64,000 nt of DNA. Origin: Azolla caroliniana (Eukaryota; Polypodiophyta). How positions within the stretch are numbered: the first letter of the stretch is position 1; each line of letters starts with the position of its first letter. Shown here piece by piece: positions 56,469-64,000 of this stretch. The notes beneath the pieces are model-generated. The model was given only the letters and a program-made list of their open reading frames with translations, was not told the origin of the DNA and ran no database searches. The stretch covers positions 1,240,001-1,304,000 of the forward strand of contig JBHGNT010000015.1 of NCBI GenBank assembly GCA_043228905.1, read 5' to 3'. A program made the position numbers and the translations under genes.

Positions 56469-57887
56469 ATGCAGAAGCTGAGATCGGCGCCATCGTCTAC
56501 GTCGGCCAACAGCTCGTCGCCTTCGACGTCGGAGTCGGGATCGATGGCGTCGGCGATGAAAGCTAACGGGGAGGCGGTTCCAGGAAGCTCGGCGGCGGCT
56601 CAGGCGGTTCCGCCGCCGCCGCTAAAGGGCGGCGGCGGCGGGGCGGCACACCCGCACCCGAGCCCGAGCCCGCTCCCGCTGCGCTGCCCGCGCTGCGACT
56701 CCATCGACACCAAGTTCTGCTACTACAACAACTACAGCCTGACGCAGCCCCGCTACTTCTGCAAGAACTGCAAGCGCTACTGGACCGCCGGCGGCGCCCT
56801 CCGCAACGTCCCCGTCGGCGGCGGCCTCCGCAAGAACAAGCGCACCAAGCTCAAGCTCGCCGCCACCACCATCTCCGCCGCCATTTCCTCCGCCGACAAC
56901 ATCTCCGCCGCCGCCGAATCGGACCTCAGCTCCTCCGCCTCCGCCGCCAGGTCGGCGGCGAGCTCCGCGCAGTATAGCTTCCACAACATGGTGCACCTCC
57001 AGCCACAGCCGCACCAGCAGGGCGCCGCTAACTCGCCGCCGTCTCCGATCTCATCCATGGCTCAGCTAGCCGCGCGGCGGCGGGACCACAGCGGTGTAGT
57101 AATCTCACCGCCGGGGCAGCAGCTCAATCTGCTGCTCTCCGACAAGGTAGGAGCAGCTCTACACCGGCAGCAGCAGCAGCAGCAGCAGCTTGGTGGTACG
57201 CTCGACCTCTTGCAGCAAACGGCGGCCACCGGCGGCGGCGGCGTAGATGCCGCCACCACCGCCTCGCTAGATAATTACACCCACCTCATGAATGGTACTA
57301 GCCAGCACATGAATCTTCTGAACATGGGCGGCGGCGGCGGCGGAGGAGGAGGAGGGTTCCCGCCCCTCCACATGAGGCACCACCACCTGCCGCAGCTTTT
57401 CCCGACCGAAGCGCCGCCGCCGCCGCAAGGCAGCTACTTCAATATGTTCTTGCAATCGCCGCCGCTCCATAGCGACATCTTAGCGCCGCCGCCGCCGCTA
57501 AACTCTAGCGTCGCCGCCGCCGATCACATGGCCGAGAACATTAAGCAGGAACTGAGCATCGATCACCATCACTACCATCAGCAGAGCGGTGGCGCCTCCT
57601 CCTCCTCCTCCTCCTCCTCCTCCGCCGCCGCCCACTGCGCTCTGAGCAGTACGGCTCAGCTGCCATTGACGCACTCTAATCATTACAACTACAATTCCAT
57701 GTCCGCCGCCTATGACTGGCAGCAGATCATCGCTGAAGGGCTTTTCAATACAAATTCTGTCGGCGGTGGCGGCGGCGGCGGAGGCGGCGGAGATGGATTT
57801 GTCTACCCTTTGCCGCCTGGATCAGGAAGCAGCGGTGGATGGCCTGACTTCTCAGATCAATTCAACGACACTACGGCTCCGGGATGA
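56469..57887 (+). CDS. Dof-type zinc-finger transcription factor
   Basis: 472 residues from the first ATG in frame ([12 protein letters not shown]). A plant-specific Dof DNA-binding domain lies at about 71-126, with C73-X2-C76-X21-C98-X2-C101, exactly the family pattern. Its core reads [15 protein letters not shown] and [18 protein letters not shown] basic stretch, RKNKRTKLK, follows and could serve nuclear import. Dof proteins bind AAAG-core sites and regulate transcription in the nucleus. The rest is low complexity: Gly10 runs (two), Gln7, Ser9, Pro clusters, Ala-rich and His-rich segments, and a C-terminal WPDFSDQF. Codons are strongly GC-biased, unlike the flanks. An upstream coding exon, common in Dof genes, cannot be excluded because the frame is open back to 56409 behind an AG. 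The subgroup is not assigned. It is the only clear cellular gene here. Confidence 0.95.
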   Translation: MQKLRSAPSSTSANSSSPSTSESGSMASAMKANGEAVPGSSAAAQAVPPPPLKGGGGGAAHPHPSPSPLPLRCPRCDSIDTKFCYYNNYSLTQPRYFCKNCKRYWTAGGALRNVPVGGGLRKNKRTKLKLAATTISAAISSADNISAAAESDLSSSASAARSAASSAQYSFHNMVHLQPQPHQQGAANSPPSPISSMAQLAARRRDHSGVVISPPGQQLNLLLSDKVGAALHRQQQQQQQLGGTLDLLQQTAATGGGGVDAATTASLDNYTHLMNGTSQHMNLLNMGGGGGGGGGGFPPLHMRHHHLPQLFPTEAPPPPQGSYFNMFLQSPPLHSDILAPPPPLNSSVAAADHMAENIKQELSIDHHHYHQQSGGASSSSSSSSSAAAHCALSSTAQLPLTHSNHYNYNSMSAAYDWQQIIAEGLFNTNSVGGGGGGGGGGDGFVYPLPPGSGSSGGWPDFSDQFNDTTAPG

Positions 57888-59998
57888 ATCTATCCCCTCC
57901 CTCCCCCCAGATTATCTATTGGGGAGGGAATGCCTGTATTACTAATTAGCTAGTTAGTGGCCTCAAATTTTGAGAAATAAGAAGAATTATTTGATCTTTT
58001 CCTGGTTCTTGCCCTGCATTCTCGATTGGATCCCTCGCTACTGATGAATGCGTTTTTATAAAAGTGATGAATGAGATCAGGGCAAGCGCACCAATCTAAA
58101 TGTGGGTTTAATTTTCTCGTCAATCAACTAATTCGTTCGTTAAATCGGGATAATTAGTCCGCTACAGCTCGTTAATCCAGATGATTAGTCCGCTAATTAA
58201 GACGTGTGCTCCCAAATTAGCGCTTAAGGAAAAACCAACCGGCGATTAAGTAATGACCCGATATGGACTGTTTATAGATTTGATTGATTACACATAAGCG
58301 CATATTATATAATGATCCGACAAAAAAGCTACGAATGGCAGTGCTTTTTTTCAGTTTGTTTATTATTATTATTATTATTTAAATTCTGATATAAGAAACA
58401 GTGCGTCTGTGCGTGTGCGTCGATCCACAGTTTCGAGCCTCTGGGCCCATTTCTTCACAGGAAAAGAAGAAGGAACAAACAACATTTAAAATTAATGCTT
58501 TTGATTATTTTGCAGAGAATCGATGCATGTAATCATCTATCTAATCACTGCCCAGCTCAGGATTGATTGGCTGGGCAAAGCATCTTATTTCACTGTCTCA
58601 AGATTCAGTTAGGGTTAGGGAGGGGGGGGAGGGGGGCGGAGCGATTAGTGACTCTGGATTAATCAATCGCCTGATTAGTGGCTTGATTAGCGCGGCGAGG
58701 TAAATTATATGAAGTGTTGGTTAGGTTAGGTAACTAGTCACAGGTAGCAGACTGAATCAGGTAGTTAGTCAGACGAGGCGGATTAAGCTAACTGAAAAAG
58801 AAGTGGTTAGCAATCTATGAATGCAGCAGCATATGCATACACATACATATGCATGCCATCACAATTATTTGCTGCTGTGTGTGATCTTCATGATTGCCAC
58901 CACCGCCACCATTCATGGTGGGTGGTCCCAAATCACCATCTCCATTGAATTAGGCTCATGAATGCATGGCATACACATGTATGTATGTATGTATGTATTT
59001 GGATGTATCTTATGCCCCCATCACCTTTCTGTCACTTTCCATGGGGCCATGGGATGAATCCAATTGTTGCTTGTAACCAATGAATTCTGCTCCATTGCAC
59101 AGTGGCTTGCTTCCCTCCTTTGTGGACAAGGTTTTCACAGATATATGTACATACTTACACACATAACACACACACACACATACATACATACATACATTAC
59201 ATACATACATTACATACATGACTTGCATGCATTCGTGTAGGTCCAGCAAAGGTGCATCGCCAATTTGTCTTATTATCATGAATTAGCTTGTTGCCATTAT
59301 GATTGGTAGCACCAATGTCACATGACCAATGCCTTTTATTTTATAGGTGTGTATATGTATATGCATATCATTGGTTTTCATCTCGGCCACGTCTCTATGA
59401 GGCAGCCAATGTGATTGTGTTTTGATAGAGAAATCGCTCGACACTCGTCACACTGTCACTTAAAATAAGTTTGCCCTCATGATATTGCCGAGGTGGAGAA
59501 TGCTTACATCTTACTCAATAGAAGTGATAGAATCATCCACAAGACAATATTACTCCATGAATCGCTCAACACTCGTCACATTGTCACTTAAAATAAGTTT
59601 GCCCTCATGATATTGCCGAGGAGGAGAATGCTTACATCTTACTCAATAGAAGTGATAGAATCATCCACAAGACAATATTACTCCATGAATCGCCAATTTT
59701 GCATTAGTTCTTGGATTATAACCAAACAAAAGTAGCTAATTAACATGAGTTAAAGGAGATATGACTACCCAAGGTAAAACTTAGATCATCAAAAGAGGAT
59801 CACCTAAGCCACATTTATATGATGAGAATTGATTTATATACATTGCTCTCTATGTACTGAACGAGAATTATGTTCATCATTCATGATGAGAGTGAGAGGA
59901 CTAAGATAATACATTTAATATAATGCTCATTGATTACCTTGTAGAATGTTTGTGTACTAAGATCTCTAACATAGACACTACCTACCCAATAACCTAAT
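57888..59998. other. Downstream intergenic region of the Dof gene
   Basis: Contains the probable 3' untranslated region (no strong AATAAA seen), a (TTA)n run (58361-58380), a G-rich run (58618-58640), (ATGT)n (58976-58999) and (CATA)n (59165-59220) microsatellites, and a 128 bp tandem duplication. No coding sequence is supported. Confidence 0.65.
59432..59687 (+). repeat. 128 bp tandem duplication
   Basis: Units 59432-59559 and 59560-59687, differing at about three positions (CTCGACAC/CTCAACAC, CACACTG/CACATTG, GAGGTGG/GAGGAGG). A third copy starts (AATCGCC) and stops. Non-coding. Confidence 0.93.
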
Positions 59999-60546
59999 TG
60001 TTGGCCAGTTCGGATGAACCAGGTGTGAAAAGTCTAAAGGAAGGTTACAGGTCGAATAGAAGACGGGTGGGGCTGGACGAGGTGTGAAGAGGAAAAACTT
60101 AAACGACATAAAATAGTATTAGTAGTAGTGGTTCACGTTCTAAACGTAACCGCCCATGATCCCTATAAAAAGGGACATGGGAAGAATGTAAAGGGAGTCG
60201 ATTGTAATAGTGTAAGTTGTGTCTTCTAATAGAAATCTGATTTTGCTTATACTTTGTCTCTGTCTCTATGTCGAGAGTTGTATATGTGTTGAGTTTCTTT
60301 AAGTGCTCTGGGTATCGTGCACATAACCAGTCGGTTGTAGCTGAATCAGGTTCCAGTCTCCAAAGTCTCCCCAGCCTCCACAATCGCAATAGTTCGATTC
60401 GTAGCCATGCAGGTAATCATACATGTACACGTTTTAGGTTTCGTTAGCAGAAAACTTGACTATATCACCATCTCCCTACCACAAGACCTTGAGTCAGATA
60501 CCGAAGGAACGAGTATTCGACACCGTGTTACCCTGAGCTGGTAACA
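59999..60546 (+). repeat. Candidate degraded LTR
   Basis: TGTTGGCCAGTTCGG to GAGCTGGTAACA, with TATAAAA at 60164-60170 and, four bases after the end, TGGCACGCCTGGTCGATC, which looks like a primer binding site. No second LTR and no pol sequence are seen in the window, so this would be a truncated or interrupted element. Confidence 0.4.
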
Positions 60547-60670
60547 CTTTTGGCACGCCTGGTCGATCTGTAAAGACATAGAGAACAACAAGGGGATGGA
60601 TGTCATCTAGTCGACAAGGGAGCAAAGAGATGAGTAGACGAAGCAAACCGCATACTCGAGTAGATTCCCG

Positions 60671-61042
60671 ATGTGCGACAGAGGATGCGTGACGGAAGTA
60701 GCGCCCACGAAGCAGTTTCTATTGGACGTCCAACAGACAGATCACAAAGAAAGTGTGGTGGAATCCACACTCATCGAGCAAATCCATCAAACGTCGGAAG
60801 CCCACTCGAAAGTGCAATCCGAACCAGTAATGACCAGTAGTTGTAGTTTTGAGGTCGATCACAATGGTGACCACACCCACCATACCACCGATCGTGACAA
60901 CAACCTAATCGGGAACACAGCCGACGTCCAGGACTACGACACAATGTCATACCCTTATCCCAGATACAATGACGAAGCGACACTTAAACATGCTCGAGGG
61001 ATGGCTTCCATGAAGGAAATGAAGTATTCAAATTTATGGTAG
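60671..61042 (+). CDS. Short unrecognised ORF after the candidate LTR
   Basis: A 123-codon ATG frame (MCDRGCVTEVAPTKQF), rich in Thr, Ser, His and Asp, with Y-P-Y-P-R-Y-N-D-E near the end. I recognise no domain. Its position 120 bp after a possible primer site suggests the start of a degraded retroelement gag or accessory frame; it may equally be chance. No neighbour supports a function. Confidence 0.25.
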   Translation: MCDRGCVTEVAPTKQFLLDVQQTDHKESVVESTLIEQIHQTSEAHSKVQSEPVMTSSCSFEVDHNGDHTHHTTDRDNNLIGNTADVQDYDTMSYPYPRYNDEATLKHARGMASMKEMKYSNLW

Positions 61043-61578
61043 TACTAGGATGTTGCCCTAAAGTTGTCATCAACAAAAGTGATAATTGAAAATATTCTAA
61101 ACAACTAATTAGGTCCTCACATTGATATTGAAAATATATTTCCATTTCGGGCTGATTATTTGTGTTGCTTGGAGTATCTCTTCACTCAAGTTTTGTATGT
61201 GATCTGTAGAATTCCTTGCCATTGTGCCGAATTGTCAATTGTTATGTGAGGGATTTGAGCCCATAACAATCTTCGTGCTCATTATAATATGTGAATGTTA
61301 GCGTGCGAAAGCGTATGCCAAACCGGCTTTGCCGGAGAGTAACAGTAAAGAGAAGAAGGTTTAATGGAAGCTTAACACAGAGAATAAGCATATATAGGAG
61401 AGACAGAGAGAGAGAGAGCAGAATATAAACACGACTCAATCAAAAAATAATACTCTCAATTTTTTGTACATAGAATGTGCTCAGAGAGCACTTTTATACA
61501 AATCCATAAAGGACTGACAGAAGTACTGTCAAGTACTTCAATGCTCATACGAGCGACTGTCACTGACTCCCAAAAATA
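61043..61578. other. Intergenic sequence with TATA-like and (GA)n stretch
   Basis: CATATATAGG (61387-61396) followed by a (GA)n run (61397-61418) looks like LTR promoter architecture, but no LTR ends could be set. Nothing else is supported. Confidence 0.4.
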
Positions 61579-61700
61579 TGTTGTCGAGAAATCATTGCAG
61601 AATTTAAATCACAATGAACAGACGATGCTGAAATACGAATCACACAGAAAACTATGCACAGAGATTTACGTGGAAACCCTAAAACGGGAGAAAACCACGG
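61579..61700 (-). repeat. Copia LTR U5-like fragment, interrupted by Gypsy-D
   Basis: Read on the minus strand from 61700 it carries CCGTGGTTTT, an intervening CCCG..GGGTTT, then CCACGTAAA, the conserved copia U5 pattern seen in Copia-1, -2, -3 and -5. CACGG (61696-61700) would be the left duplication of Gypsy-D. Confidence 0.5.
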
Positions 61701-62472
61701 TGTCGTGATATTAAGCAAGTGCGTGTGGAATCGAGGCGGGACCGCGGGGGTCTCGAACCAAAGAGCAAGCGAGGGAGGAGAAAGAGAGAGAACCGGCTAC
61801 GCAGGACCGGGGATACACAGGGACACGGCCCTTCAGCACGGAGAACGCGGACAGAGACCGACACAGACAGATGTGAATGACTTAATATGTATATTAAGAA
61901 AATGGCTAATCACGACTACAACCCTCGACGGGGCACAGGTTGGTTACAACCGAACAGGCCGGCGAACAGATGCCGATGCCTGTTCACTTCGACGCACAAA
62001 GGGGCTGCCGGAAGCACTCGGGCGTTCCTCGAAACAGCGCGAGCCTCCTCGGAACCCTGCACAGAAAGCTATGGAGCTCCAGAAGGAAGGAAACAGAGAG
62101 AGAGAAGCGTCCAGAAACGGTCCGACAGCACTTCGTCCTCTCCGTCCCAGATCCCCCTGCAACAGCTCTTTCCCGCTCCTTATATAGGCCGTCGAGCAGG
62201 CCGTCCTGTCAGCTTTATTCCCTGTCCCTTTTGGACAGGGATCCGCTCCGTTTTCCACGCATCCGCGTAGTTACGCCGCCGACTCGTACAGTTCGCGCGC
62301 GCGACCGAAAAGACTGTTCGCGCGGTCTTTGTCTCCACTTGAGTTAGGGCCCGTTCCTGCCGATTATCCTCCCGATTCGCTTCTATGTACAACTTGGAGC
62401 GTGCGCGCGTGAAGAACCGGTTCCCACGCCTTGGTGCGCCGATTCCGCCTATGGACGGTTTTCTTCACGACA
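61701..62472 (-). repeat. 3' LTR of Gypsy-D
   Basis: 772 bp. On the minus strand it begins TGTCGTGAAGAAAACCGTCC (at 62472) and ends in TATCACGACA; the plus-strand end GGCGGGACCGCGGGGGTC mirrors the Gypsy-A LTR. It has CCTATATAAGG on the minus strand (62178-62188) and a CT tract. Confidence 0.92.
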
Positions 62473-62486
62473 TCCGCCCCCACCTA
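62473..62486 (-). other. Polypurine tract of Gypsy-D
   Basis: On the minus strand AGGTGGGGGCGGA, the same tract as in Gypsy-A, abutting the LTR. Confidence 0.8.
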
Positions 62487-62543
62487 ACCGCGCATCCTCC
62501 GGTATGCGCCAAGAGAGTTGGGACGGAGAAAACCGGCCCGTCT

Positions 62544-64000
62544 TCATTCCTCGCCCGTCGGTTCTTCCTCGTTTTCGGATCGTTCGTCACTGCCGACCAG
62601 GAGAGCCGGGTCTGGCTCGTCGTCGTGTCGCTTCTTGAACGCTTTGATCCGCTTCCCTGCAATCGGTATCGCCACTCTCGTGCCGTCGAGTTCCGCCAGG
62701 TGATATGTCCCGTTGTCATTGGCGCTCCGTACCACGTAGGGCCCGAACCACCTTCGTGCGAACTTCCGTGTAGCTCGGTGCTGGTTGTCGAGGCTGCTGT
62801 CGTAGACGAGCACCCAGTCACCTTCTTCGATTTTCTTCGGTCGGAGCCGGTGCGTTCGGTCGAACCTGGCTTTGTTCTTTTTCCTCGCCACCCGGAGCTT
62901 CTCCGTAGCCAGTTCCACGTCCTCCGGTCTCCGCTCGAGCTGTCGTATGCGCGCGGTCAACAACTCCTCCCGGCTCATCTCGTCCCTCCAGTCGACCGTC
63001 GCCCACGAGGAGATCGTCCGTTCCATCGGCATGATCGGCTTCTGGCCGAACATGAGCTCCGTCGGCATGTACCCGGTTACCGAACTGTGCGTGGTCCGGT
63101 CCGCCCACAAGGCATAAGGTAGCAGCCACGGCCAGTTACCGATTCGGCCTCTGCATGCCCGAACCAACGCCTTGACGATCGGTCCGTGTCCGCGCTCCAC
63201 CTTTCCATTCGCCTCCGGATTGTACGCAGTGGTGAGCGCGAGCTTGACTCCCAGCCGGTCGAACAGCTCCGCGGCTTCTTCGGCGTCCAACTCCCCTCGG
63301 TCAGCCACGATCTTCCCGACGCACCCGTACCGGCATATCACGTCCTCGATTAGGAACCGGCATACGGCCGCGGTCGTTTTGTTCGGAAGGGCCCGGCCTT
63401 CCACCTGGTTCGTCAGATCCTCCCGCGCTAGGACCAGGTACCGCATCTGTCCTACACCCATTGGCATCGTTACCAGATCTACCATCCATTTGAAATGGAT
63501 GGCCGGAGGGTACGTAGGGTGAAGCTCGTCTCGATGTCGGACTAAGGAGTGCATCTGGCAGCTCTCGCAAGTTGTCACGAACCGATGCACGTCCTGGTAC
63601 TGCCCCGGCCACCAATACTTCCCCTTCAGTTTCTCAAACGTAGCCCATGTTCCACGGTGTCCAGCCCAAGGGCTGTCGTGGTAGGCCGTCAGCAGCTCCT
63701 CCCGTTCTTCCTTCATCGCCACCACCCGGAGCGGAACGCCGTTCTTCTTCTTCGGGTGCTTCCATAGACAGCCATCCCGGAGAAAGAACCGGTACGCTCT
63801 CTTCCGGATCCGGTCGGCCTCGTCCTTCGTCCATGACGCATCGGGCGTCATTGTCTTCAAAAACCCACCGATCTGCAGCCACTCCCCGTCATACTTGCTC
63901 GCGTCGAAGTCGTTAAGCGCCGGAGTGCTTGTTCTGTCTGTTGTTACATACGCAGTCTCGAAGAAGTCCACGCCGACGTCTTCGTCCTCCGAAACCATGC
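62544..64000 (-). CDS. Gypsy-D pol, C-terminal part (integrase), open to window edge
   Basis: At least 484 codons, open to the right edge, so partial at its N-terminus. It shows the RNase H-integrase linker (MVSEDEDVGVDFFETAYVTT), the integrase finger H-X6-H...C-X2-C (HDSPWAGHRGTW; CESCQMHS, 63545-63685), the core (ADRGELD, then NGKVERGHG with the catalytic Glu present, D-X34-E) and the C-terminal GPY/F-type region (RRWFGPYVV). It is the best-preserved integrase of its family here and gives the reference for the altered residue in Gypsy-C. The frame ends in GEE-stop, 71 bp before the LTR. Whether the rest of the element is intact cannot be seen. Confidence 0.92.
   Translation of the reverse strand, partial: MVSEDEDVGVDFFETAYVTTDRTSTPALNDFDASKYDGEWLQIGGFLKTMTPDASWTKDEADRIRKRAYRFFLRDGCLWKHPKKKNGVPLRVVAMKEEREELLTAYHDSPWAGHRGTWATFEKLKGKYWWPGQYQDVHRFVTTCESCQMHSLVRHRDELHPTYPPAIHFKWMVDLVTMPMGVGQMRYLVLAREDLTNQVEGRALPNKTTAAVCRFLIEDVICRYGCVGKIVADRGELDAEEAAELFDRLGVKLALTTAYNPEANGKVERGHGPIVKALVRACRGRIGNWPWLLPYALWADRTTHSSVTGYMPTELMFGQKPIMPMERTISSWATVDWRDEMSREELLTARIRQLERRPEDVELATEKLRVARKKNKARFDRTHRLRPKKIEEGDWVLVYDSSLDNQHRATRKFARRWFGPYVVRSANDNGTYHLAELDGTRVAIPIAGKRIKAFKKRHDDEPDPALLVGSDERSENEEEPTGEE

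Noticed and set aside
56622-57683. Minus-strand frames opposite the Dof gene
   Set aside because: GC-rich homopolymer codons leave antisense frames open. They contain only Gly/Ala/Arg/Val runs and no domain.

Overview
The window is plant nuclear DNA. It consists of a dense nest of LTR retrotransposons (1 to about 49135), a roughly 11 kb stretch holding one cellular gene that encodes a Dof-type zinc-finger transcription factor (CDS about 56469-57887), and a further retrotransposon region to the right edge. A Dof domain, Ty1/copia elements primed by initiator tRNA-Met (TGGTATCAGAGC) and a GC-rich gene in an AT-rich background all point to a flowering plant. The GC bias of the Dof gene recalls monocots or early-diverging angiosperms, but that is inference. 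No rRNA, tRNA, CRISPR or bacterial-type gene was seen. Element names (Copia-1 to -6, Gypsy-A to -D) are mine.

Left nest. The outermost and oldest element is Copia-3 (+), whose fragments lie at 19204-19345, 19929-20199 and 48040-48460, with its 3' LTR at 48461-49135. Three things sit inside it: Copia-2 (+, right end 19203), a solo LTR with a perfect target-site duplication (19346-19928), and Copia-4 (+, 20200-48039, duplication ATGTG). Copia-2 contains Gypsy-B (-, right end 14116) and a solo gypsy LTR carrying an eight-unit minisatellite (16997-18094). Gypsy-B contains Gypsy-A (+, right end 8394), and Gypsy-A contains Copia-1 (-, right end 5179). The left ends of Copia-1, Gypsy-A, Gypsy-B, Copia-2 and Copia-3 lie outside the window. 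Copia-4 contains three insertions: Copia-5 (-, 21266-31571, a tandem LTR-internal-LTR-internal-LTR array), Copia-6 (+, 33723-39292, duplication CTAGA) and Gypsy-C (+, 40828-47906).

State of the elements. Copia-1 has one uninterrupted gag-pol frame and LTRs differing at one seen position, so it is the best candidate for a functional element. Copia-6 has LTRs that match outside a CT microsatellite but two in-frame stops. Gypsy-C has a long open pol frame, 1 percent LTR divergence, a stop in gag and a lysine in place of the catalytic integrase glutamate. Gypsy-D (61701 to the right edge, -) is open as far as it is visible. The others are decayed. Gypsy-A to -D form one unusual Ty3/gypsy lineage, with FLDD in reverse transcriptase, D-[HQ]-G in the protease and a DD34E integrase spacing.

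Gene region. From 49136 to about 55000 the sequence is AT-rich, with no convincing gene, one tRNA-derived SINE-like segment and a few local duplications. The Dof gene has a likely leader intron, a short upstream ORF, a perfect C-X2-C-X21-C-X2-C finger and many homopolymeric amino-acid runs. Downstream lie microsatellites, a 128 bp tandem duplication and a possible degraded LTR with a short ORF (59999-61042). A copia U5-like fragment then follows, interrupted by Gypsy-D.
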